From Sanghuangporus weigelae (Eukaryota; Basidiomycota; Agaricomycetes; Hymenochaetales; Hymenochaetaceae): a DNA stretch of 64,000 nucleotides. Positions 48,595 through 61,168 of this stretch are shown in pieces. Both the position numbers and the translations under genes were made by a program. The notes below the pieces were generated by a model. It saw nothing but the letters and a program-made list of their open reading frames with translations. It ran no database searches and was not told the DNA's origin. The stretch is taken from assembly GCA_033182465.1 (NCBI GenBank), contig CP137326.1:682001-746000 (forward strand), in the 5' to 3' direction. The stretch's first letter is position 1. Each line of letters begins with the position of its first letter.

Positions 48595-49387
48595 TTGGAA
48601 CTGGAACCTTCGATCTATCCTCGCTGTGTACCGTTTCATTTGTCCGTTTAATCTCATCCACGTCATAATTAACTGCAATACACGCATCATTGGTCCGCAT
48701 CGAAAGTCAGAAGTTTTAATTGGTTTATCGATTTCTCCGGCCAGGTTTTCATCTTCCTAAGGTTCCGGAATGGAATAAAGTTGTAAGTGCAGGCGGATTA
48801 TCTTATCTACCTGATATCTAGATCTCTGGACGGTTGTGCTTGTGTCGGCCGTATGAACCGCGAACCGTTATGTCGCGGTTTGAGACCATCTTTATCAGGT
48901 CAATCATCAAGGCCCAGGTTATACAATATTGGGCTTGAACGATCTGGAGTTCGGATTGGACCTTGCTCCCACCGCTTTGACAGGTGTTTGGGAAGACAGG
49001 TTCGACCCTTTCGCACTGTACTTGACTCTAGGTCTTACGAAAGTCCATCTTGGCTTTGCGACGTAGTGGAGATACCTCGTGAAACTTTTCACCTTCGTCC
49101 TGACATTTACGACCCTAACGGCCGCACCGGTCATATCAAATAATCTCCGCGCTCCGGTTTATCCTCCTTGTGTCTGAAACTCACTTCAAGTCCATGCTGT
49201 GTCAATTCCTCAATCTCAACAAAATAAATAAATAAATACGGAAATTACACGAATTCCGCACAGCATTCTAGGTAGCAGTTTGCTTCTATCTTACATAGTA
49301 TGCCTGTCCAGGTTCTAATCATATATGCTATCGCCATTCAAGCCCGGTGCCACTCACCCAATACACACAATCCATTGTTAGCATCCA
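48595..49387. other. intergenic, possible orphan exon
   Basis: No complete gene was resolved. The plus strand has a coding-like stretch at 48900-49064 that reads GPGYTILGLNDLEFGLDLAP, then ALTGVWEDRFDPFALYLTLG, then TKVHLGFAT and stop. An acceptor-like CAG precedes it at 48897-48899. Its composition looks coding, but I do not know a family. A perfect 7-bp inverted repeat (accgcga / tcgcggt) lies at about 48858-48880. Confidence 0.3.
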
Positions 49388-51642
49388 TCATCTATTCAAA
49401 TCGCTCCTCGCCCTAATCTTCTCACCGTAATAATAAATCCACACAGGGAATGGGATACCAATAATGATCGCCAAGCCCGCCAGCATCGAATACCCCGGCC
49501 CAGGTTTTAGCGCGTCGAACATCTGCTGACCGAACAGTGGGAAGGCGAAGCCCATGACAGAGCGAATGACGGTGGCGGCGGCCATGGCGGAGGCGGAGTA
49601 GCGGAAGGAGTCGACGAGGTAGAGCTGGATGGGGAGAAACGTGCCCATCATTGCGAACCCGAAGATCCCCGCACCGATGATGGGCATTATCCAGTGGATC
49701 TTTGCTTGTGCTGACCAACCGTACCAGCTGAGAAAGGAATGTGATGAGTTGGATTGGAACAAGAGAGGAAGAGGGGGGCTTACAAGAGGCCAACGGGGAC
49801 GAAACAGCTCGCGATGATTAGTGGTGGAATACGGTATTCTGGCTTCGGTACTCCACCGTTTCTTGCGGTAAGCTACGTTAGAAACAAGTATCGAGTCAGA
49901 GACGAAAGCTGGAATGCCAGAAGTGTCAAAAAGATATTACCTTCTGGTAAATCCTATCCCCTATATAAGCACCGTAGACAGCCGAAAGACAGAATCCAAC
50001 TCCCGGTCCCAGGTAAGCCTGAAAAGATTCAGTATTAGGATCTCTGCGAAGCAAGAGAGGTCGGAGGCTTACAAGACCGGCGAGACCAGTGCTGAACCCA
50101 TAGGTCTCCGGGAAAAGCTCCGGGAACGTCGAATTCATGAGATAATAGTATCCGTATGTCCTGCAAGAGCTATTGTTATTGTCATTCGTAAGTCATCAAG
50201 TTTTGACTTACAAGCCCATATACAAGCTCAGGATAAAGCAGATGAAACTTCCAAGTAACAGCGCAAAAGGTCTCGTCATGTTTATCCACATGAGTTGCGC
50301 GAAGTCTTTCTCTTGGCCGAGTAAGACGACATGCTCCAGCGTCTTCTCGCCTGTCTTCTTGAACTGCCTGCGTGCGCGCTGGATTTGAATGTAAGGTGCG
50401 TATGTTTCTTGCAGGAAGATGATCCCGAAGACGGCGCCGACTCCGGAAGCTATGGCGATGAGGATGAAGATCCACTTGAAGCCGATGGTCTCGGCGACGA
50501 AGCCTCCTATCGCTGGCCCGACTGCTGGTCCTAGTAATGGACCCAGTGTATATACAGCCATTGCTGTGGCTGTAAAGGAAAGACATTTTAGTTAAATTAT
50601 TCGGAAGAGTCTAATATTTCACTCACCGCGATCGCGTTCTGAAAAGAGGTCGCCAATGACTCCTGCACCGATTGCTGAAGTTTCACTGCTTTCAATAGAT
50701 TGTCCCAGAGATTAGATCGGACGTCGCTTACATACTGGCGCACTACCTCCAAGACCGGCCAGGAACCTGAATGCGATCAACGCACCGACGTTGGGAGCGA
50801 ACGCGCAAGCCAGATTGAATGCGAGAAATTCAATGTTCGACAAATGCAATACCTACGTCAGAGAGGGCCCGTATAAACAAATCATACTAGATTGAGAACG
50901 AGAGGGCATTGTGACGACGTACCCATTTTCGACCGACCAGTTCGGTAATTGGGCTCAAGAAGAGAGGCCCGACTGCGTAGCCGAGCAGGAAGATAGTCAA
51001 AGTCATGTTCAGCTAGGAAATTTATTCAATTTAGCGCTTCGTATTGGGGCGGGAGGGACCATGGACCGACAATTGTAGGACCTGACACGCCGTAATGTTC
51101 TGCGATCTATCGAAATGTATTCTGTGAGCAGGGAAGTCCTCTTGAGTAAAAAGACACAGAATGACTGCATACCCGGGGTAGTGCTGGAGCCATCATACTA
51201 CTTGAGATTGGGCTGACGAACGTGTAGAATGCGACCTAAATTTCAGATTCAGGATAGAATACAAGGTTCCGTTAGAAAAAGGAGGAACTAGGCTTACAAT
51301 ACCGCACATTGTCCATTTCTTCCAGAATTTCCTACGAACATGGGAGCAATTGATCAACAAATTTGTCTGCCAGGAAGGGAAAATTGATCGTGCTCACCAG
51401 TTTCTAGGATTATCTGGGTCGTGTTGCCAATCTTGATTGAGCCGTTCCAGAACCTCTAGCTTCTTGTCTTCTGGGATGGCGGATTCCCCTTCACCTCCCG
51501 AGTTCAGAATAATCTCATCTTTAGTCCCCTTGTTCTTGGCTTCCACATCGATTTCGACTATCGTCTCGCGCGAAGAAGCAGCACTCGCTCCAACCTGCTC
51601 AGCCTGAGGCGTCCTTGGTTCTTCCAGAGGCTCATTTTCCAT
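49388..51642 (-). CDS. MFS transporter, DHA1 drug/polyamine-exporter type
   Basis: Multi-exon. The ATG at 51642 gives MENEPLEEPRTPQAEQ; an N-terminal acidic tail ends in the signature DPDNPRNW, then KFWKKWTM and the first TM helices. TM segments are visible in every exon, including AFYTFVSPISSSMMAPALPR, the motif A-like VLHLSNIEFLAFNLACAFAP region, MAVYTLGPLLGPAVGPAIGG (motif C), ERRQFKK-like loop, LLLGSFICFILSLYMGL, FCLSAVYGAYIGDRIYQ and the C-terminal FPVWIYYYGEKIRARS. Twelve helices are expected. The substrate is unknown; relatives include Tpo1 and Flu1. It is a plasma membrane exporter by family. No break was seen, but I did not fix every one of the small exons. Confidence 0.88.
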
Positions 51643-52556
51643 TGTGTTAATAGGTGTTGAAGCTTGACAAGGGATGGTGAAGGGGATCCAGGCAGGGGGG
51701 ATTGAAGCGATCAACGCTGTCGCCTTATAAGTCCTTTTATTTTCCTGACATTCGAGTCGTGAGGTCAGCTTAGCGCCACTCGGAATAGAGTCCCGAGAAA
51801 AGAATACTCTCTGTAGATCTTATCGTGATTATATTGTTTCATCAAGAAAACCTGGCACGTACAGTTAATGCTCGACGAAGATATGCTGCTCATTTGTAAT
51901 CTAAAAAACAGAAGATTTACCATCCGAATTTAGAGGCGCTCATGTGTTTTTATTCATACCTGAATTTTGTCACTGATGCTGAGGCTCTAGTAGCTAGAAA
52001 GCGTTTTCAACGCTGGACACAAATAAATCGGGTGGACGGAGAAAGCCCTACCATTCCAGTAAAATCAGGTACTTGCAACACAGCCACTGGTAACTAAGCC
52101 AGTCTCCTTTTGCCTCATGATGCCAAGTCGGTAAGTCTGGCGGTTTCAGTCATGCTTGGCTTCTTCAAGCATCTTATCATAATGTCCTGAGGGAATCTGA
52201 TTTAGTACACCGTTTCACTTCTCATGTCATGTAGCGTTGAATAGGAAGCAAAAATGGGCTTACTGCATTCCAAACGGTGATGCCTGTCTTTATGAGATGC
52301 TCGAAAGTAAAGGATTCAGATATTGAAATAACTATAGACGTTGACATGCGATCAGATCCGACCCTCAAGTGCGAGAATTTTTGATTCCGCACTTGCTTAT
52401 GTAAGAGCATCAGGCTAGGATTGCGCCGCCGAATCAAATGGTGTTACGCTCACAGCTGCTGTCGGCCAACCCAATACTCCGTCCGTAGCCTGCACCGTGA
52501 GGTCTGGACACACGATTGTCGCGCACGGCGGTGCGAAAAATAACGCAATTAGTGTG
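51643..52556. promoter_or_regulatory. divergent intergenic region, MFS / multi-TM gene
   Basis: About 0.9 kb. A frame continues open upstream of 52557 as far as about 52419, without ATG, so a hidden upstream exon of the multi-TM gene is not excluded. A minus-strand frame at 52603-52415 overlaps it. Otherwise nothing supportable. Confidence 0.45.
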
Positions 52557-55500
52557 ATGCTTAGTCTCACGTCCTTATTTCGGCGCGTGAAGAAACCCGC
52601 CAAGAACTTCGGTCGAGTTCTGCAGTTCGTCAGTCTGGGACATGCCGACGAGCGAACTTACGAAATGGTCCCGGGTACAGGAACAGCTGTGGGTAAAGCG
52701 TGGTCGGATGGATGGAAACGGAGAGTTGTGCGTATCTTCCTTTCGCTGGCGAGATGGTCGGAGGAAGAAGCCAACGTTTTGCAGGTTATTTTAGTGCTCT
52801 TTCAGGTCGCGCTTGGCTTGACGCGGGACAACAACTCCATTCCTAACCTTGGATTTGACGAAACTGAAAGCATTACGCAGACACTTCGAGCAATATCTCT
52901 GAGGTTTGCAGCCGTAGAGGTGCTCAAGTTAGTTTGCTGCGCTGTGCTCGTCTATTTCGAGACGCGTCGAAGCCGTCAAAACGGACAAAATAGTCCCGGA
53001 TCCATCTCAGAAACGGAACCTCTGCGAGCAGAGGAAGGCTGGCAAAATGAAGCGAGTACTGCTTCTGTACTTTCTTACTCGGATCCAAAGCCTCTCGTTC
53101 TTGGGACGACTCTCTCAAGCATCGCCATAGGCTTCCTTGCTCTTGTGCTCGTTGCGAACTCTTATATAGTACGACACATTCTCGTTGAATGTTTTGCCTT
53201 GCTCACCTTGAAGTTTATTTTTCAGGTGGAGTTCATTCTCATCTCAGACATCCGCGATGCATCTGTTATCCATCTTTCCACCCTCTTTGTCCCACTGCTT
53301 TCTGCGGTATCGCTGCGATTATTTAATGTATGGAGCAGCTCTTCTCAGCAATGGCTCGGAATTCTTCTTCAGGTTAGTTTCTCCGTCACATATGCGTATC
53401 ACTGTTTCTGATGGCTTCTGGGAATTTGATGCAGATCCTTGGCCTTCTGAGCTTTGAGGTACTGTGATTGACATTAGCTTTTGATTAGCGTTGAACTTAC
53501 TCATGCTTTCTAAATAAAGAATTTAGCTTCTCCGCCGAGTACATCCAGCACATCAGTCATCTTCCTCATCGCTCTTGCATTCCTTGCATCTCTCCTTTGC
53601 ATTTCTGCACAGCATGTGAGGAGGGGCGTTATTTATACAAGTATATCAACTTACGAGATGTACTTTAGGTCTACAAGCTTCATGATACGATACCCAACAA
53701 GATCAATACCAGGATTTTTGCTTACGGACTCATATTCTATACTACCCTATATCTTTCGAGCTACTTATTCTTCTCTGACTCGACTTCTGTCGTTACTGGT
53801 GGAAGCTCAATTCGTACTTTCCTTGCGCTAGTCTTGCGTGTATGTGTTGATATTACTAGTCTCAATCTAATCTATGGTAAGTAGTTTAGCAACTTATTCA
53901 GCACTATACCTTCGCACCTCATCAACTTTTATTCAGAGTACGGTCCTGTGCTGTTCGGAGTATCGACATCTGCGTCAATGACATTCCTGCTCCTGCACAC
54001 AAATCTAATTGGTGGACCTCTATCTGTCAACGAACTGTGCAGCCTGTCTGTTGCACTTCTCGGATTCTGTGCCTTTTGGATGGGAGAGCTGCATCATCAT
54101 CATGGAATCGTAGACTCTGCTTGTAGTACACACTCAGAAAAGAAGGTATGCTTCATTATTGGAAACGGGAGTCAGTCAGCTAACGAGGCACTTCAGACAC
54201 TCCCATCATGGGTATTATTTCCGGCTACGCTATTTCTTATGCTAGGCATGGCTGCATTCGTCGGGTCACAATTGTCCCTTGAACCCGTCGGGGCGGAATC
54301 TCTCGCGGTGTCCACTAGTCCTATCCAAGTAACGGAAAGTGTGGTATTTGCTGACCTCCCTTATATTCCGCCCCCGCCATTACCACCGTCTGAATCTATA
54401 TGCACTCGTGTTCCTTTACCTTCCGAGACATTCTTCGCGGGAAATCGGACGCACCGCGAGTTTGACGACGTCTTGCTTATCGTATTCTTTAGTCATGCGC
54501 GATACGATGCCAATTTGGATTACTACAGGGAAGTATATTCGGAGTTCTTCCCCAATGTAAGTCAGAGAGAAAGATGACGGTTGACGAGCTCTGGATTAAC
54601 GGCACTCTCTTCAGATGGTATTTGTCGGCCCAAAGAATCGGGAAGATAAGGGATTTGAGCATTCATATGATGTTCTTGTTGATTCTTATGAGTCGGAAGA
54701 GGATATCAGTGATTGGAATAATTATAAGATGGCTGGACGAGTGAGTACCTTACACGTTCTTGTCTGCAGTAATAATAATTCATAACCTCGTTCTCGTAGA
54801 TGGCACATCATATGCTCTATACAGTCCTGACTACGTCTCCATACTCATCGAACTGCTACAAAGGGTATTTATGGGCACCGTTCGATACGCTGCTCAACAT
54901 CCCACGCTTGCAACTCTTTGACCAGGATCGGATATGGTACTTCTCTCCATGGGGCAAGTATGTGCCTAATCCAGCTATAGAGGAGGAAGCGTGGAGGAAT
55001 GCGAGCAATCATGCACCATCGGCGAGAATTTCTCCGGACCCGGAAACGGACTTCGAGAAGACGTACAGAGGTTGGTGGGTTGATTGGTGGTGAGTATGAT
55101 TAGCTATTTGGACTATCTGAATGATCATCCCAGAAATATCTGACTGATTTACGTATCGCAGGTGGGGGTAAGTACTTAAGACCGGAACCAGACGTCAAAA
55201 TGAGAGAAATGGCTGAGACGGATGTTTTTACAGCGATCCACATTATGGTATTCCAGTTTGCAAGTACGCATTCGAGCAGGTTCCACTGGAGTTGCGCGGG
55301 CGTATGGCGGAGCGTTTTACAAAGAATGAAACGAGGTATATTGGTGGTTCAGCGGATACACTCTATGTTCCTGCTCGCCTTGCGGACAGGTTCGTGGAGT
55401 TGCTAGGAACATTCCTTAATACGTCGTGTTTCCTGGAAATTGCGGTGCCTACTGTGGTACACCTTCTTGTACCGGAGGATGAAGATATACTCTTTGTTGA

Positions 55501-55769
55501 CCATGTAAGATCTGTCCTTGTTAGCTTTTGAAACGTCCGTTTTCTCTGTGACTAATAGTTTGTAGTGGTGGATCTGGGAACCTCCATTCAACGCTTCTTT
55601 TGTACGTGACCGATGGCTGAAAGGAACGGAAGTCGACACTTTCCATACATTCCACTGGGGAGACAAGGATGCAAACGGCACATGGATGGCAAATCCAGAG
55701 AATATCGAGGACGTTCGAGAACTGTTCAGGGAATCCGCCGTCCGGCAAGGCGTTGAATGGTTATCATAA
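52557..55769 (+). CDS. multi-TM transporter-like protein with large C-terminal extramembrane domain
   Basis: Multi-exon. The first exon encodes MLSLTSLFRRVKKPAKNFGR and a long stretch with at least five hydrophobic segments (VLQVILVLFQVALGL, LRFAAVEVLKLVCCAVLVYF, ILGTTLSSIAIGFLALVLV-like). Later exons add more (IFLIALAFLASLLCISAQH, YGLIFYTTLYLSS, YGPVLFGVSTSASMTFLLLH, LGFCAFWMGELHHHHG, VLFPATLFLMLGMAAFVG). A soluble domain of about 400 residues follows: DDVLLIVFFSHARYDANLDY, MVFVGPKNREDKGFEHSYDV, YLWAPFDTLLNIPRLQLFDQD, RLADRFVELLGTFLN, LEIAVPTVVHLLVPEDEDIL, HTFHWGDKDANG. DYDANLDYY-like acidic residues and the DEDILFVDH motif would suit a glycosyltransferase-like fold, but I do not recognise the family. 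The start is chosen as the first ATG in frame. Confidence 0.7.
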
Positions 55770-55930
55770 GATTGGCTAGCAATCTATCTCCAAAAGTAAA
55801 ACAACAGTACTACTACCGAACACGCTAATAGGTATACATATGTACTTGTACGTAATGACAAGGACCGTTCATCTACAGTAACGAAGCAAAAAAGACCGGA
55901 GGAGAATGTCTCAATTAGAGCAGAATGTTA

Positions 55931-57284
55931 TCACCTTAGCCTTCCTCTCTTCTCATCCTGAGGCGAATTCATATCAACGTCATAGAATCGGTCATCATCT
56001 TCTCGGCTATATCTGCTAGGCGTGCTCGGGTCCTCCGAACGAGGAGGACGGTCTACTGTTGTTCTACGATCGAGTGGAGGAGGCGCGCTTCTGCCTGACC
56101 TAGGACGAATCGAGTTTAGTTCGCACTTTGCACACGGGAGGGAGATTGAGAGAAAGGGGAGAACGTACGCAGCGAGGTCGACGACTGCGATGAAGAACGC
56201 GAAGAGAATGAGGGCAAATGCCACTACCACGAACCAAAACTATAGTAGGATCATTTGAATAGATCAGTACGTCTTTCAAGAAAGTGATTGCGAGTACAGA
56301 ATACTTACGGCTGGCCCAAAATCCAAGTTTGCCATACCTTTGCTCTTGTTATGCACAGTATCTTTGGTCAAGACGACGCCAGCGACGTCGAGGACGAACA
56401 CAATCCCGGTGAAGATCATAGCAATGAGGACACATATAAAGACTCTCCGGCAAATACGTGCGCGCCTGTATAACGGATTGTAATAGGAGTCCTTTTCACG
56501 ATACTGTCCGTCGCGATATCGAACGACTCTATCACTCTTGGCTGCTCCAATCATGGCCGCAATTAGGGCAGGGAAGAGCGTGACGGCAGCTTTTCAAGAA
56601 CGCTTAGCGAGTTCATCGATGAGATATAAATGAGAAAAGTGGATTCGTACCTACGACATGTAACACAAAGGCGGACGTCAGTGCAGCGCTGATCGCATCC
56701 TGCACGTCATCAGACATTCCAGGACTAGTGTATGGAATATGCACTAGTGCGTCAGTCGTACTATCAAGGAATTGAGACAGGAACTTACATATCTTTGAAC
56801 GTCCAACCTAGTTTTCTATCCTTGCATCCGCCCTTACTTAGTTTCGTGTTGATCTTGGCTTTACCGATGCCAAACCTATTGAAACGATTAGGTTCTATCA
56901 ACTATACTTCTAAATTACTCTGAAGGTTACTTACGAGTTTTTGACTCCTGTTGAACAGTATCCCCATACACCAAACTGGAAGTCATCGGTGACCTTCATG
57001 ATGAGCGCATTGACTTTAACTTTGACAGAGAACAAGTAGAATTTCTTGGTCACTGGGGTTGCAGCAGCAAAGGCCATGAATACAAAAGCGATGAAGATCA
57101 GTAGAACTGCGATCCAGCGTGATGCTTTCGTTCCAGATCCACCGGTTCCCTTTGATCTATCCTTGACTTCAGATATATCAAGATTAGATTCAGCAGAATA
57201 TAGGACAGTCCAATGATACCTACCATCGTCCTCATATTCAGACTGCTCGTATTCTGATTCACTTTCACGGCCACGTCTTGCCAT
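55931..57284 (-). CDS. SUR7/PalI-like four-TM membrane protein
   Basis: About seven exons. The N-terminal MARRGRESESEYEQSEYEDD is acidic. TM1 is WIAVLLIFIAFVFMAFAAATPV, followed by an extracellular stretch with FYLFSVKVKVNALIMKVTDD and FQFGVWGYCSTGVKNS (the GxWGxC-type mark of the claudin-like SUR7/PalI group). Later segments are AAVTLFPALIAAMIGAAK, VFICVLIAMIFTGIVFVLDV and FWFVVVAFALILFAFFIAVV. The tail after the last helix is Pro/Arg/Asp-rich. PalI/Rim9 acts in ambient pH sensing and SUR7 marks eisosomes; either assignment is open. Internal exons were not all fixed. It ends at 55931. Confidence 0.82.
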
Positions 57285-57732
57285 TGTCTAAGAGAGTAAC
57301 GGAAACGGATTCCCGATGCAATCAGCTTTAGTCCTTATACCAGAGAACCAGACCTTGTACACGGCGTTTCTTAGATATTGCGATGGCTCTATTCATTAGC
57401 AAAGTCCCGCTTTCAAGCATATAAGTGTGTATCGAAGCATGTTTGCTTGCAGGTCTTGAGCGCAGTACTCGGTTGGTTCTTCCATAATAATAAAAAGTCT
57501 TCTCGTAAGGGCGTTGAATATGCAAGACGTGATAATCAGGAGCAAACCATGAGCAAAGAGTCCCAAAGAGGAATTCCATCTGTGCAAACGGAATTATGTA
57601 ATACGTTCTTTGGTTTGGTATGGAGGTCAGATGAGATGAGATGGTTGGTTCGCTCTACCCAACTCCTCGTTTGTGACTTTACGGTCCGACTGCTTGCACT
57701 TCTTGTCGAATAATCGATCGATTTTGCCACTT
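57285..57732. promoter_or_regulatory. divergent promoter, PalI-like / peroxiredoxin
   Basis: A 448 bp spacer between head-to-head starts. A frame of 111 codons (57378-57713) on the plus strand ends just before the peroxiredoxin ATG and is probably chance. Confidence 0.5.
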
Positions 57733-58555
57733 ATGGGAAAGCACGAACTTATCGGAAAGAAAGCCCCAGAACTGTCGTTGCCTAATCACGACGGTAATAC
57801 GTTCACATTCACGCCTGGTGGACGACCTGTCGTCATCTTCTTCTATCCAGCATCCGGTTAGTTTGATTTCTCATTGACTGCGGATCGAAGTTTAATGCAC
57901 ATGTTGTAGGCACGTACGGATGTACGAAAGAGGCATGCTCATTCAGGGACGCGCTGTCTGGTTAGCGTGATTTTGCACTGCTCGGCGATAGTGTGTTGGA
58001 CTTTCTTTCGTGCGTCTGTAGGGGAGGAAGTTTTCAAGTCAACTCAGGTTGAGATTATTGGAATCAGCCCAGATTCAGTCGAGAAACAGAAGAGTTTCGT
58101 CGACAAGCATGGTTTGACTGTAAGTGCCATTACTCTTTTTCTTATGGATATAAATTAACAGTCTTCAGTACCCTATTCTAAGCGACGCGAAAGGCGAGGC
58201 TCGAAAGGCTTATGGTGTTGGTAAAGCACTGCTTGGATTGGCTCCATCGAGTTCGTATTCGACCTTTCAGCTGCCTGAGCGGCTAACCGATCTGTCTTCA
58301 CAGGTAGAGTGACGTTCGCTATCGATTCAGAGGGAATCGTGAAGTATGAATCTGTTCATCTGTTCATCTGCATTTCTATCCGTCTTCAGCTGACACATTA
58401 CTTGGAACAGAGATGTCTATGATTCAACACTGCATTTCTCTGCTCACAAGAAGTTCGTCGAAGACTGGCTCAAGACGATAAAACCGAAGGAGCCAACTGC
58501 TACGACGTCTGCACCGGAACCAGCTCCAGCTCCAACTGAGCAGTCTTCCAATTAA
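57733..58555 (+). CDS. PrxQ/BCP-type peroxiredoxin
   Basis: Six exons (57733-57856, 57910-57960, 58022-58119, 58169-58250, 58304-58343, 58411-58555) give 179 residues. Marks in order: GKKAPELSLPNHDGNTFTF, VVIFFYPASGTYGCTKEACS, FRDALS, VEIIGISPDSVEKQKSFVDK, YPILSDAKGEARKAYGVG, VTFAIDSEGIVKDVYDS, FVEDWLKTIKP. The peroxidatic Cys lies in GTYGCTKE and the resolving Cys follows five residues later (C-x4-C), as in PrxQ/BCP (yeast Dot5). It reduces peroxides with thioredoxin. The C-terminal Pro/Ala/Thr-rich tail is an extra. No targeting peptide is seen, so cytosol or nucleus. Confidence 0.95.
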
Positions 58556-59550
58556 CATATTCAAGGATGAAGAACAGGACGGTGACGCCACGAAGGCAAG
58601 ATTTTCAGTTTGAATGTATTTTTGTACTTTTAGGCACTTGTTCGGATTTTTATGCGTTTTCTCTTGTGTACTACTACCCCATGTGGCTTTTTTGAGTCAA
58701 TATAAGCAGGGATCTGTCCCACCGGATGCTGCTTTGGATGCACCCGATTATATCGACACGCTTAGTCAAATATTCTTTAACTTAACTTCTACAACAGAAG
58801 TACGACTTGGAAGTCTTGAGTTCCATTTTTTTCCAGTGCAAACTTTTCAACTATTCATTACTGTTGACAACCGCTTCTTCGAGCAGAGGGCTGAGATTTT
58901 TTTCCTCTTTAGACGAAAGAGGTCAGCCGGGTTGTACTACCAGCAGATAGATTTCGTCTCCATCTGTGTTCACCTGTGAAGCAGTGGCGCATTTTGAGAA
59001 ATGCTACGAGCAGCGTGAATTGAGTCTCTTCGCCCCGTCATCGCCGTCATCAACTACGCGTCTACATCCTCACGTCCGAACAGATCGTGCAATATCTCGA
59101 AGATCGTCCTCTCTGTCTGTACATTCATTGGTCACACGAGCCTATTCATCTGGTAATCTCGGTCTTTCGCCCAGTCCGAATTATTCAAAGCGGATGTACA
59201 ACCGAGCATAACCGTCATCCAGCGACATTCCTTCCAACTTTCAACCAATAACTTTTCCTTTCGCATGCAGAGCATATCCTGGATATTTATATGCATATAT
59301 GTAATTTAATCTATTTAGTCTGCTTGTGAATGATACAGTCGCGTGTAGCTCTACTAAACTTCCAGTTTAGTCCCAGTTTTGAGATGTTTGTTCGTGTTTA
59401 CTAAGCAGGTATGGTATCATGCGCTGCGCTGAGGTAAGAAGTTTCCTCCCACTCTCATGTACAGCCGGGCCGTAAGGAACCTCGAAATGATATTGCAGTC
59501 TCTTATACGATACGAAACGCTCGACCTGCGCGGCTAAATAGGCAGGGAAC
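58556..59550. other. intergenic, upstream of flavoprotein
   Basis: About 1 kb between the peroxiredoxin and FAD genes. Two overlapping frames (58614-58979, 58966-59211) have no recognisable motif. The last few hundred bases are the likely promoter of the FAD gene. Confidence 0.5.
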
Positions 59551-61168
59551 ATGAACAGCATCTTTTACGATTGTGTTGTCATCGGAAGTGGACACGCCGG
59601 GTCTTGCGCAGCTCTAGCGGCCGTCCAGTCCGGATGCAAGCGTGTTCTCATCGTTGAGAAGGCACCGAAGGAATGGGCAGGAGGAAATGGATTTTTCACC
59701 GCTGGTGCTCATAGAACTACTCACGAAGGACTACGAGATTTGCTCCCGATTGTCCACAATGTCTCGCCGGAACAAGCGGCTCTAATTGACATGGATCCTT
59801 ATCGTGCGGAGGATTTTACGCGAGATATTATGCGACTTTCTCAGGGAAAGTCAGACGAGGCATTGGTGAAGGAACTTGTTGACAATTCGCAAGCGGCTCT
59901 AGAATGGTTGGCGCGCGAAGTCGGTGTGCGTTTCATTCTTTCCTTCAACCGCCAGGCGTATCAAGTCGCTGGACGTCAGAAATTCTGGGGCGGCCTCGTC
60001 TTAAGCGTGATAGACGGAGGCAAGGGCCTTATTGCTGATGACCATGCTGCATTGGAAAAGGCAAAAGTGGACATGTGGTTCAAGTCTCCCGCGCTTGCAA
60101 TCGTGAAGGAAGGAGATTCTATTTCTGGACTGATCGTCAAACGAGACGGTGAGGAAATCACTATCAAGACACCGAACGTTATTCTTGCTTGTGGAGGATT
60201 TGAGGCAAACAAATCTTTGCGCTCAAAATATTTAGGAGAAGACTGGTCTCGCGCCTTCGTGAGTATGCCATGCGAAACATTAGACGTCGTACTTATTAAT
60301 AGAGTTATAGGTGCGCGGGACGCCCTTTAACACAGGCGATGGTCTTGACCTTGCGTCTGCTCTTGGTGCAAGGCTCACGGGCGACTTCAGCGGAGGTGGA
60401 TGCCACAGTACATGCTGGGATGCGCACGCTAATCCCGATATTGGAGACCGGGTACTGAGCAACCAATACACGAAATCCGGATATCCCCTCGGCCTAATGA
60501 TCAACTCTGCTGGACGCCGTTTCGTGGACGAGGGCGCAGATTTTCGTAACTATACCTACGCTGCGTATGGTCGCGCGATACTCACACAGCCTGGGAGCGT
60601 TGCCTTTCAGGTGTATGACAACCAAGTTATTAATTGGTTGCGGAAGGAGGAATACGCCGACGAGGTTGTGCGGAAAGTATTCGCAGACAGCATTGAGAAA
60701 CTTGGGGAAAAACTTGCTGGAGAAGGCCTTGCGGAACCATCTGTCTTTGTCGACACTGTCAAGAAATATAACGAAGCAGTCGCGGCGCATCGTGCCTTGC
60801 ATCGCGGACTTGTCTGGGATCCTTCTGTCAAAGATGGTCTCTCAACTGATACATCCGGCACCTCTAGTGCGCAGCCGCCGAAGAGTAATTGGGCTCTTCC
60901 TCTGACTGCGCCACCTTTCTTGGCCGTGAAAGTCACCTGTGGAATCACGTTCACTTTTGGTGGTCTCGCCATCGATCCGGTAACAGCAGGGGTAATCTCA
61001 GACAACACCGGACGGCCAATTCCAGGGCTGTTTTGCGCCGGCGAGCTTGTTGGAGGAATATTTTACGGCAATTATCCTGGAGGCAGTGGACTTACGAGTG
61101 ATGCCGTGTTCGGAGGAAAGGCCGGAAATGCTGCTGCTGATCGAGCGCGGAGTTTGGGGACAATATAA
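59551..61168 (+). CDS. FAD-dependent oxidoreductase, FAD_binding_2 (tricarballylate/fumarate reductase-like)
   Basis: Two exons (59551-60258, 60311-61168) give 521 residues. The dinucleotide-binding Rossmann motif is VVIGSGHAGSCAALAA, with VLIVEKAPKEWAGGNGFFTAGAHR close to the FAD site. The second half has VILACGGFEANKSLRSKYL, GTPFNTGDGLDLASALGARL, RRFVDEGADFRNYTYAAYG, then VKVTCGITFTFGGLAID and GLFCAGELVGGIFYGNYPGG, which are the C-terminal signatures of the fumarate reductase/TcuA (tricarballylate dehydrogenase) family. Substrate is uncertain; a carboxylate or steroid dehydrogenation is possible. A 52-nt intron splits the FAD-binding half. No signal peptide is seen. Confidence 0.9.

Noticed and set aside
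48478-48760. A longer Tim9 C-terminus reading into a 60-residue tail
   Set aside because: It needs an intron of about 35 nt, and it would make Tim9 far longer than the family. The 85-nt intron gives a normal 91-residue protein.
58614-59211. Possible small genes between peroxiredoxin and FAD oxidoreductase
   Set aside because: Frames overlap each other, begin in likely 3' untranslated sequence and show no recognisable composition.
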